A DNA stretch of 64,000 nucleotides, taken from assembly GCF_900100955.1 (NCBI RefSeq), contig NZ_FNCC01000005.1, forward strand, positions 310,001 to 374,000. The letters run 5' to 3'. The translations under genes and the position numbers were made by a program. Position 1 is the stretch's first letter; each line of letters starts with the position of its first letter. The notes under the pieces were generated by a model. It was not told the origin of the DNA. It was given only the letters and a program-made list of their open reading frames with translations, and did no database searches. The stretch is from Lentzea fradiae (GTDB taxonomy: Bacteria > Actinomycetota > Actinomycetes > Mycobacteriales > Pseudonocardiaceae). Of this stretch, positions 17,237 to 24,128 are shown one piece after another.

Positions 17237-18228
17237 CACGACCCGGCCGGCTTGGCGTCGTCGCCCTGCTTCGGCTCCGGCAGGTTCGGGCCGGGCACCG
17301 CGAGCTCCTCGTCGCCGGTGAGACCGGACTTGACCTCGACGACCTTGCCGTCGGTGAGACCCAGCACCACGTCGACGGTGCGGCGCGTGCCGTCCTCCTG
17401 CAGCACGTCGACCTTGCCCCTGCCCTGCTGGCCCGCGACGGCCTCGACCGGGACGACCAGCGCCTGCGCGGACTTGCCGGTGGTGACCTCGATCGACGCG
17501 GTGGCGCCGTTGATCATCTGCACGTCCGCGGGAGCGGTGCACACGACGCGCAGGCCGGTCGGCGAGGTCGGCTGCTGCTGCGGCTCCTCGTTGCGCTGCT
17601 GCTGCGGGGGAGCCTGCTGCTCGCCGGTGCCCTGCGTCCTGGTCTCCGGCGTCTGCGTGGGCTTCTCCGGGACGGTGCCCTGCGGCAGCGCGGCGACGGT
17701 GCCGAGCACGGTGCACGGGAACGGGCCGGGCCCGTTCTTGATCTGCGCCGTCACGTCGGTGAGCGCACCGCTGATCTTGTACGCCTGCGTGCCGTCGATG
17801 TCGCCGACCAGCGCGTAGCCCACGTGCTTGGCCGACGCGACCGGCATTCCCTCGGTCACCGTCGCCTTGTCGTCGACCAGCCGGCCGCCGAACGTCGACC
17901 CCGCGGGCGCCTCCACGTAGTGCGGCGCGCCGTCCTTCCACACCGTCGCCACCCTGGTGGGCTTGGTCGGCGTGGCGGTGGGCGTCGCGACGTCGAAGTA
18001 CCTGACCTGGCCCGCGACCGGGGCGACGAGCCCGAACGTCGGGTTCATCTCGACCTTGCCCGCGATGGTCAGCTTGGTCGTCAGGTCCTGCCTCGTCGGC
18101 TTGACCTTCGTCATCGTCGTGCCGCGCGGGGCCAGCTCCGGGTTGGTCTGCTCGGGACCTGACGGACTGCACGCAGCCACACCGATCGTGACCAGCGCGC
18201 ACAGCGGCGCGAGAACAATTTTGCGCAC
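17236..18228 (-). CDS. Lipoprotein efflux adaptor (HlyD/MacA-like)
   Basis: A 330-residue lipoprotein precursor with a signal peptide and lipobox VAAC (Cys20). The body resembles bacterial peptidoglycan-facing HlyD-type adaptors: a lipoyl-like part (TIAGKVEMNP.FGLVAPVAGQV), an insertion with a PTQTPETRTQ/Gln-rich linker (about 185-220), and a beta-barrel segment (ALVVPVEAVAGQQGRGKVDVL). It leads the adaptor-ATPase-permease operon; GGGGGA precedes its start. Gram-positive versions act without an outer-membrane channel. Confidence 0.85.
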   Translation of the reverse strand: MRKIVLAPLCALVTIGVAACSPSGPEQTNPELAPRGTTMTKVKPTRQDLTTKLTIAGKVEMNPTFGLVAPVAGQVRYFDVATPTATPTKPTRVATVWKDGAPHYVEAPAGSTFGGRLVDDKATVTEGMPVASAKHVGYALVGDIDGTQAYKISGALTDVTAQIKNGPGPFPCTVLGTVAALPQGTVPEKPTQTPETRTQGTGEQQAPPQQQRNEEPQQQPTSPTGLRVVCTAPADVQMINGATASIEVTTGKSAQALVVPVEAVAGQQGRGKVDVLQEDGTRRTVDVVLGLTDGKVVEVKSGLTGDEELAVPGPNLPEPKQGDDAKPAGS

Positions 18229-18368
18229 GAACGTCCCCCATGTCGTTTAGACCAACTGTTGATAAGGACACCTCATGACCCGTAGGGGTTGCATCGGACT
18301 TTCGGCCGATGTCGCATCGACCGCGTGGCCACGGGTATCCGGTCGTCGAACCGGAAGGAGAAACGCCT

Positions 18369-19163
18369 GTGAATGCGCTTGCCGTGGTGACCGGTGCGTC
18401 CAGTGGAATCGGGTACGAGCTCGCGAAGGTGTTCGGCGACAACGGCTTCGACGTCGTGGTCGTGGCGGAGGACGAGAGGGTGTCCGACGCGGCGTCCCAG
18501 CTCGCGCTGCGCTGCGGGGGAGTGCGGATCGAGGCCGTGCGCGCCGACCTGACCACCTACGACGGGGTCGAGACGGTGGTCAGCGCCCTGCGGGCGAAGG
18601 GCCAGCCGGTGTCCGTGCTCGCGGTGAACGCGGGCGTCGGCGTCGGCGGGGACTTCGCGCGCGACACCTCGCTCGACGACAACCTGGAGATCATCGACCT
18701 CAACGTCCGCTCGGCCGTGCACCTGACGCACCGCCTGCTGGGCGACATGGTGGAGCGCAAGGAGGGCAAGGTCCTCTTCACCTCCTCCATCGCGGCCACC
18801 GGGCCGGGCCCGTTCCACTCCGTCTACGCGGCGTCGAAGGCGTTCCTCGCCTCGTTCGCCCAGAGCCTGCGGGAGGAGCTGCGCGACTCCGGCGTCACGG
18901 TGACGTCGCTGATGCCGGGGCCGACGGACACGGAGTTCTTCGACCGCGCGGGCATGCAGGACACGAAGGTCGCCAACAGCGACCTGGACGACCCGGCGGA
19001 GGTCGCGCGCCAAGGCTTCGAGGCGCTGATGAAGGGCGACGACCACGTGGTGGCGGGCTCGCTGCGCAACAAGGTGCAGGCCGTCGCGGGCAAGGTCGCC
19101 TCGGACCCCGTCAAGGCGAAGATGATGCGCACCATGACCGAGCCGGGTTCGGCCGAGTCCTGA
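18369..19163 (+). CDS. SDR family oxidoreductase
   Basis: A 264-residue short-chain dehydrogenase with TGASSGIGYE, NAGVG, FTSSIA and YAASK. The start is GTG 18369, eight bases after GGAAGGAG; the frame is open further upstream without a better signal. It diverges from the adaptor gene and is followed by a DUF1360 gene 16 bases downstream. The C-terminal part (VAGSLRNKVQAVAGKV) resembles SDRs annotated for fatty-acyl or polyketide-like substrates, but none can be named. Confidence 0.9.
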   Translation: MNALAVVTGASSGIGYELAKVFGDNGFDVVVVAEDERVSDAASQLALRCGGVRIEAVRADLTTYDGVETVVSALRAKGQPVSVLAVNAGVGVGGDFARDTSLDDNLEIIDLNVRSAVHLTHRLLGDMVERKEGKVLFTSSIAATGPGPFHSVYAASKAFLASFAQSLREELRDSGVTVTSLMPGPTDTEFFDRAGMQDTKVANSDLDDPAEVARQGFEALMKGDDHVVAGSLRNKVQAVAGKVASDPVKAKMMRTMTEPGSAES

Positions 19164-19179
19164 CGGGTACTCGCGATCC

Positions 19180-19692
19180 GTGGTGAAACGAGAAGAACGC
19201 GGGGGGTACGAGCGGGTGAAGCGCATCTGGAAGGCGTACGGGGAGGGCAGGCCGCTGCCCGGCTACCTCGTCGCGATGGGCAGCTACGCCGTCCTCGTGG
19301 GCACCGTCTCGGCGGTCGGGCGCCTCACCGGCGCCCGGCTGCCCGACGGGTTCTCCCTGGGAGACACGGCACTGGTGTCCGTCGCGACGCACAAGGCCAG
19401 CCGGTTGCTCACCAAGGAGGCGGTGACGAGCCCGTTGAGGGCCCCGTTCACCCGCTACGAGGCTCCGGCGGGCCACGCGGAGCTGAAGGAGTCGCCGCGC
19501 AAGGACCACCCGGCGCAGCACGCGATCGGGGAGCTCATCACCTGCCCGTTCTGCGCGGGCGTGTGGATCGCGAGCGGCCTGACGGCGGGCCTGGTGTTCG
19601 CGCCGCGGCTCACCAGGCTGGTGGCGACGGCGCTGACCGCCGTCGCAGCGTCGGACGCGCTCAACCTGGCGTACGACAAGCTGAGGTCATGA
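19180..19692 (+). CDS. DUF1360 membrane protein
   Basis: A 170-residue protein with hydrophobic segments and the family hallmarks: ATHKASRLLTKEAVTSPLRAPF, the HAIGELITCPFCAGVWI motif with a CPFC Cys pair, and a final helix. DUF1360 proteins occur near sporulation or envelope genes; their function is unknown. Its end overlaps the 3' end of the minus-strand neighbour by six bases. Confidence 0.88.
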   Translation: MVKREERGGYERVKRIWKAYGEGRPLPGYLVAMGSYAVLVGTVSAVGRLTGARLPDGFSLGDTALVSVATHKASRLLTKEAVTSPLRAPFTRYEAPAGHAELKESPRKDHPAQHAIGELITCPFCAGVWIASGLTAGLVFAPRLTRLVATALTAVAASDALNLAYDKLRS

Positions 19693-20286
19693 CCCCCGGT
19701 GTCCGCGCCGGCTGCCCTCGTACGCCTTCTCGCGCGCGACGGCCAGCCAGCGCGGCGCCAGCTCCAGCTCGGCCGGCCGGGTGCGCACCGGGTCGAACGC
19801 CACGGGCACGTCGTCGTCGCGGGCGTGCGGGCCGAGGGGGTGCAGCGTCAGCTCGGCGACCCGCTGCCAGCCGGTGTCCCCGCCGGAGCGGTGGACGGCG
19901 AACCGGACGGGCACCTCGCGGTCGTCGGGCACGGCCATGAACCACACGAGCTCGCCGCGGTAGCGGTAGGGCGCCAGCGTGCCCAGGCGGGCGTCGCGCC
20001 AGCGCCGCACGAACCTCGGCACCAGCCGCGACCAGCGCCCGGTGCCGGTGCTCGACAGCAGCAGGTCCCAGTCGCCGGACTCGGTGGGCACGCGCAGCGC
20101 GAGGCCGAGCACGTCCGGCCACCCCGGACGGGTACCGGCCCCTTTGGACAGCCGCACGGTCACGGTGGCCTCCGCCGGGAACGGCGGGACGCCGCCGCGC
20201 AGCTCGCCGGTCCGCCACACCCCGCGCGGGTGCAGCGCACGAGCGCCGCGCGTCTTGGCCAGCAGGCGGAACACGGTGGTCAGCAC
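19687..20286 (-). CDS. Catalase-fold-like conserved protein (often labelled phosphodiesterase)
   Basis: This 199-residue product resembles an actinobacterial family with RALHPRGVWRTGEL at the start, a DVLGLALRVP strand and a C-terminal LAVAREKAYEGSR helix. The pattern recalls shortened catalase-related proteins; databases often call the family phosphodiesterase without evidence. I place the start at GTG 20286 (VLTTVFRLLAKTRG); upstream sequence in frame is not protein-like. No catalytic residues can be assigned. Confidence 0.6.
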   Translation of the reverse strand: MLTTVFRLLAKTRGARALHPRGVWRTGELRGGVPPFPAEATVTVRLSKGAGTRPGWPDVLGLALRVPTESGDWDLLLSSTGTGRWSRLVPRFVRRWRDARLGTLAPYRYRGELVWFMAVPDDREVPVRFAVHRSGGDTGWQRVAELTLHPLGPHARDDDVPVAFDPVRTRPAELELAPRWLAVAREKAYEGSRRGHRGS

Positions 20287-20311
20287 ATCCTCGTGTACCC
20301 GCGAAAAGTGG

Positions 20312-20330
20312 TTGAAAACGCTTGTTTCAA
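20312..20330. promoter_or_regulatory. Inverted repeat in a divergent promoter
   Basis: TTGAAA-N7-TTTCAA sits between the minus-strand gene ending upstream at 20286 and the methyltransferase starting at 20358. It is unusually AT-rich for this DNA and contains a TTGAAA that could be a -35 element on either strand. Candidate operator. Confidence 0.4.
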
Positions 20331-20357
20331 GGCAATTCGACGGGGGACTCCACGAGG

Positions 20358-21053
20358 GTGAGGCTGCTACGAGCACCTGGCGTGTACGCGCCACAAGACG
20401 ACACCGACCTCCTCGTCGAGGCGATGCACGCCGCCGCGATCCCCGCGGGTGCCCGCGTGCTCGACATCGGCACGGGCACCGGCGCGCTCGCCATCGCGGC
20501 GATCCGCGCGGGCGCCGCGGAGGTGACCGGTGTGGACGTTTCCCGGCGTGCGGTGTGGACCGCACGGGTCAACGCCGTCCTGCAACGGATGCCCGTCAGG
20601 GTCAGGCTCGGCAACGCGCTGGAGGTCGTCGCGGACGAGAGCTTCGACCTCGTCCTCGCCAACCCCCCGTACGTCCCGGCGGCGAGCGCCTGCACCGCCA
20701 CGGGCCCCGCCAGGGCCTGGGACGCGGGCCTGGACGGACGCCAGCTGCTCGATCCGCTGTGCGCCAGGATGTACGACATCCTCGTGCCCGGCGGCGTCCT
20801 GCTGATGGTCCACTCCGCACTGTGCGGAGTGGACACGACGCTGCGGCAGCTGCGCGACTGCGGCCTGAAGGCGTCGGTGGTGCAGCGCCGCTCGATCCCG
20901 TTCGGCCCGGTCATGCGGGGGCGGATCGACTACCTGGAGAGCAACGGTCTGATCGAGCCCGGTCAGCGGTACGAGGAACTGGTGGTGATCCGGGGTGACC
21001 GGCCAGAACGCCCGCAAGGTGACGGTGGTGCCGAACGGGCCGGTGCTCGTTGA
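20358..21053 (+). CDS. HemK-like class I SAM-dependent methyltransferase
   Basis: A 231-residue methyltransferase with motif I VLDIGTGTGALAI, the acidic VTGVDVS loop and the NPPYVP motif typical of enzymes acting on a planar amide or base nitrogen (HemK/PrmC, RlmG). It lacks the N-terminal helical bundle of PrmC, and YAPQDDTDLL stands at the start. GTG 20358 is preferred to an in-frame TTG 12 codons earlier. The CDGSH gene overlaps its 3' end by 59 bases. Confidence 0.85.
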   Translation: MRLLRAPGVYAPQDDTDLLVEAMHAAAIPAGARVLDIGTGTGALAIAAIRAGAAEVTGVDVSRRAVWTARVNAVLQRMPVRVRLGNALEVVADESFDLVLANPPYVPAASACTATGPARAWDAGLDGRQLLDPLCARMYDILVPGGVLLMVHSALCGVDTTLRQLRDCGLKASVVQRRSIPFGPVMRGRIDYLESNGLIEPGQRYEELVVIRGDRPERPQGDGGAERAGAR

Positions 21054-21198
21054 GGGACCGGTGACGCTCACGACCGACGACGGCGTGACGCACACCAGCG
21101 ACAGGTTCGTGGTCGCGGTGTGCGCCTGCCGCCGCAGCAAGCGTTTTCCGTTCTGCGACACCAGCCACCGCAAGAGAGTGCGCGACGACAAGAACTGA
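20995..21198 (+). CDS. CDGSH iron-sulfur domain protein
   Basis: A 67-residue protein with the CDGSH [2Fe-2S] signature: CACRRSKRFPFCDTSH supplies three Cys and one His. Small bacterial CDGSH proteins are presumed electron-transfer or redox-sensing proteins. It overlaps the methyltransferase 3' end by 59 bases in another frame and is followed by a strong terminator. Another redox protein of the haem-oxygenase fold lies just beyond. Confidence 0.88.
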   Translation: MTGQNARKVTVVPNGPVLVEGPVTLTTDDGVTHTSDRFVVAVCACRRSKRFPFCDTSHRKRVRDDKN

Positions 21199-21200
21199 GA

Positions 21201-21227
21201 ACGGCCGGGGCGCGCAGCCCCGGCCGT
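21201..21227. terminator. Bidirectional terminator hairpin
   Basis: ACGGCCGGGGC and GCCCCGGCCGT form a perfect 11-base stem around GCGCA, followed by TTTC. It lies between the CDGSH gene and the convergent redox-enzyme gene. Confidence 0.85.
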
Positions 21228-21263
21228 TTCGCGTTCAGGAGGACGTGGCCAGGCTTCGCGTCG

Positions 21264-22232
21264 TCACAGCAGCGGCTTGCGCAGCGACGTCTCGCCGGCC
21301 CGCCACGACGCCAGCAGGTGGTCCGCCAGCCGCTGTTCCAGCAGCTCGGTGGCCTGGATGCCGAACACCACGTCCGGGCACAGCGACGGTTCCTGCTCCA
21401 GCAGCGACCCGATGACGTCCCGCCGCATGATCTGCTCGTGCACGGCGTCGGCCTCGATGTGCTCGGTGAAGAACTCGACGCAGCGCGGGTCGGCCTCCAG
21501 CCGGTCGAGCGCCTGCGCCATCCGCTGCGCGCTGGGGGCCGTGGTGATCTCCGCGGCGGCGAAGTGCCCGACGAGCGCGCCGCGCAGCGACCGGTGCAGG
21601 CCGAACAGCGACATCATGTTGACGATCGCGATGGCGGGCGCGGGCACGTCGTCGAGGTAGGCCAGGTACTCCGCCGACATGCCGGCGCCTTCCAGCAGGT
21701 CCGCGTAGAGGCGCGAGTGCATCCGGTCGGCCTTGCCGCCGCCGAACTCGTCGAACTCGACGGCCACCAGGGCGGCCTTCGCGGTGCCGCGCAGCCGGGG
21801 GATCACCCACGCGTGCGGGTCGGCCTCCTTGTGGTGGTAGACCGACCGGTGCGCGAAGTACTCGCGCATCTCGTCCCAGGTGCCCTCGTCCCGCAGGTGG
21901 TGCGAGACGCCGCTGCCGGGCACGTGCTCGACCAGCAGGGCCTCCAGCTCGGCCGTGAGGTCGTCGCCTCCGGCCACACCGGCCCGCAGCGCCCCGAGGA
22001 ACGCGTGTTCGATCTGACCGCGCAGCCGCAGCAGCTCCGGGTCCCACTCCCACGCGGGATCGACGCCCTCGAAGCCGCCGTAGTGCAGTTCGTAGAGCAC
22101 GTGCAGGGCGATCGTCAGGTCTTCGCCGAACGGGTCCGCGACGGCGAACGGGAGCGTGCGGCCGGTGCGGTCCCGGCTCAGCGTGTCAACGACGGACTCG
22201 GACAACGGCCCGCGCGGCGTGGGAAGCTTCAC
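21264..22232 (-). CDS. Iron-containing redox enzyme family (haem-oxygenase fold)
   Basis: A 322-residue helical protein with Glu/His-rich segments typical of haem-oxygenase-like di-iron proteins (LYELHYGGF, HLRDEGTWDEMREYFAHRSVYHHKEADPH split over two helices, AVEFDEFGGGK, FFTEHIEADAVHE). The start GTG 22232 gives the family-typical VKLPTPRGPLSE. It begins seven bases after the carboxylate-amine ligase stop, with a GGAGG fused to the start. The reaction is unknown; some relatives are N-oxygenases or C-C cleaving enzymes. Confidence 0.85.
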   Translation of the reverse strand: MKLPTPRGPLSESVVDTLSRDRTGRTLPFAVADPFGEDLTIALHVLYELHYGGFEGVDPAWEWDPELLRLRGQIEHAFLGALRAGVAGGDDLTAELEALLVEHVPGSGVSHHLRDEGTWDEMREYFAHRSVYHHKEADPHAWVIPRLRGTAKAALVAVEFDEFGGGKADRMHSRLYADLLEGAGMSAEYLAYLDDVPAPAIAIVNMMSLFGLHRSLRGALVGHFAAAEITTAPSAQRMAQALDRLEADPRCVEFFTEHIEADAVHEQIMRRDVIGSLLEQEPSLCPDVVFGIQATELLEQRLADHLLASWRAGETSLRKPLL

Positions 22233-22239
22233 CTCCGGG

Positions 22240-23226
22240 TCATACCCGCCGTTGCACCAGCTCATGCACCAGGTCGAGCTCGCCACGTCCGGCCAGCGCC
22301 GGTGTCACGTGCTCCACCAGCCGTTCCAGCAGCGCGGTCGCGGGCACCCGGCGTTCGTGCCACGGGTCGACGGCGGGGCCGTCCAGGCCGTACCGGGAGG
22401 CCGTCCAGACGGCCGCCGCGCACACGTCGTCACGCACCGGCGGCAGCTTGTCGCCCTGGCACGCCGTGTGCACCAGCGCGCGGCTCAGCGCCGCTTGCAG
22501 CACCGCGTCCTCGACCGTCTCGGCGGCGTCGGCGCAGCGGAACTCGACGGTCGGCAGCTTCGGCGAGAGCCGGGCCAGCCAGAACGTCTGGGCGGTGTCC
22601 ACGATCGTGCCGCACGCGACCAGCCTGGCCACGGCGGCGTCGTACTCCGCCGCGGTCGCGAACTCGGGCGCCACCCCGGAACCGGGGAAGCGGGACTGCT
22701 GGACCATCCGCCAGCTCGCGTAGCCGCGGTCCGGCGAGTTGGCCGACAGCGCGAGCAGCGTCGGCAGCCACGGCCGGACGTGGTTGAGGACGCGGACGCC
22801 CGTCTCCCGGTCCGGCACGCCGACGTGCACGTGGCACCCGCTGGCCTCGTAGTGCTCGACGACACCCGCGTAGGTGTCCAGCACCCGGCGGAACCGGGGG
22901 TTGGACCGGCTCACGATCGGCTGCTTCGACGGCTTCGGCGGGGTGCCGCGGGAGAGCAGCCCGAGCCCGAGCTCCGCGGCCGCCTCGGAGAGCGTCTTGC
23001 GGGCCAGCCGCAGCGCGTCGCCGAGAGCGGCGACGGACGTGCACGGCCCGGTCGCGGCCTCGACCTGCGTTCCCGCCAGCTCGGCGTGGAACTTCGTCAG
23101 GTCGGTGTCCGCCACGCGCGCCAGCACGGCGTCGGCGCGCACCGTGGTGCGGCCGGACGCCGTGTCGACGAGCAAGAATTCTTCTTCGACGCCGACCGTG
23201 TCAGCGCACTGCGGCACGCTTGCCAA
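22240..23226 (-). CDS. Carboxylate-amine ligase (glutamate-cysteine ligase 2 type)
   Basis: A 328-residue GCS2-family ligase with TVGVEEEFLLVD near the N-terminus, the HVHVGVPDRETG metal/substrate motif, NSPDRGYASWRMVQQSRFP and PTVEFRCADAAETVEDA. It resembles YbdK and EgtA-like enzymes that form gamma-glutamyl amides. In organisms with mycothiol its real amine substrate is unclear. The ATG at 23226 overlaps the DUF4383 gene by 26 bases; GTG at 23217 is an alternative. It is followed closely by the redox enzyme. Confidence 0.9.
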   Translation of the reverse strand: MASVPQCADTVGVEEEFLLVDTASGRTTVRADAVLARVADTDLTKFHAELAGTQVEAATGPCTSVAALGDALRLARKTLSEAAAELGLGLLSRGTPPKPSKQPIVSRSNPRFRRVLDTYAGVVEHYEASGCHVHVGVPDRETGVRVLNHVRPWLPTLLALSANSPDRGYASWRMVQQSRFPGSGVAPEFATAAEYDAAVARLVACGTIVDTAQTFWLARLSPKLPTVEFRCADAAETVEDAVLQAALSRALVHTACQGDKLPPVRDDVCAAAVWTASRYGLDGPAVDPWHERRVPATALLERLVEHVTPALAGRGELDLVHELVQRRV

Positions 23227-23632
23227 GCGCGACTCCCAGTCCGATCATGCCGACGCCGAGGACGAAGTGCAGCCAGTCGTCGGCGCTGTTCAGCGGCACG
23301 AAGTTCGCGTCGCTGGTCTTGTCGATGACCAGACCGTACAGCCACAGCACGAGGTACACCGCGCCGCCGCCGATCAGGTACGCCCGCGCGCCCGGCGCCG
23401 TGCGCGCCATCAGGAACCCGGCGACGCCGAACAGCAGGTGCACGATGTTGTGCAGGATCGACACCATGAAGACACCGAGCAGCATCGCCCCGGACTCGTG
23501 GCCCGCGAAACTCATCTTGTCGTAGTCCGTCGTGACGCCGGGGATGAACCCGAGCACGCCGACCAGGGCGAACACGGCCGCCACGGCTAACGCGGCCTGC
23601 TGGACCTTCGTGCGCGTTGCGACTTCGACCAT
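23201..23632 (-). CDS. DUF4383 membrane protein
   Basis: This 143-residue protein has four predicted membrane helices and the DUF4383 pattern (FIPGVTTDYDKM.FAGHESGAMLLGVF.VSILHNIVHLLFGVAG). The start ATG at 23632 (MVEVATRTKVQQ) has GAGGTGAG upstream. Its function is unknown. It is first in a minus-strand unit with the ligase and the redox enzyme. Confidence 0.9.
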   Translation of the reverse strand: MVEVATRTKVQQAALAVAAVFALVGVLGFIPGVTTDYDKMSFAGHESGAMLLGVFMVSILHNIVHLLFGVAGFLMARTAPGARAYLIGGGAVYLVLWLYGLVIDKTSDANFVPLNSADDWLHFVLGVGMIGLGVALGKRAAVR

Positions 23633-23726
23633 CGGTCTCACCTCGGAAGTTTGGTCGTGAACGTTGGTCGGTGTGCGGCTACCCGGCGAAGGTAGACACA
23701 AACGCGCTCCGGGTACTCCATTCGGC

Positions 23727-24128
23727 ATGGACGACGACAAGACCACCGAAGCGCTCGGCAAGCTCGGCAAGGCGCTCGAGACCGTGGAACGGGCCCGTGG
23801 CCACCTCTACTCGTTCCACCAGCTCACCGGCACCGCCGACTTCCTGCTGGACGACGCCATCGCGGCGTTGCGCGAGGCGGGCCACCACGAGCACGCCGAC
23901 CGCGTGCAGCGGGAGCTGCTCGGCCGCAACGTGCTGCCGGGCAAGTGGACCTTCGAGGTCGTGGAGCAGTTCGACGACACCTACTACGACGTCTTCCGCC
24001 AGGTCACCCGTGACGCCCGCGACCAGCTCGGTGGCGGCAGGCGGCACGAGCACGAGGCGCGGCTCAAGCGGGAACGTCAGCGGCTCAGCGCGGCGGCGTA
24101 CGCGGACAGGGACTCGCGGTCGGGCTGA
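23727..24128 (+). CDS. Small conserved actinobacterial protein
   Basis: A 133-residue, highly charged, helical protein (KALETVERARGHLYSFHQLTGTADFLLDDAIAALREAGH) of the type widespread in actinobacteria without an assigned role. It is divergent from DUF4383 and its last 52 bases overlap the 3' end of the convergent LAL regulator. No enzyme motif is visible. Confidence 0.8.
   Translation: MDDDKTTEALGKLGKALETVERARGHLYSFHQLTGTADFLLDDAIAALREAGHHEHADRVQRELLGRNVLPGKWTFEVVEQFDDTYYDVFRQVTRDARDQLGGGRRHEHEARLKRERQRLSAAAYADRDSRSG

Noticed and set aside
17240-18556. N-terminal extension of the ABC ATPase frame
   Set aside because: Shadow of the adaptor gene in another frame; ATPase homology begins at 17236.
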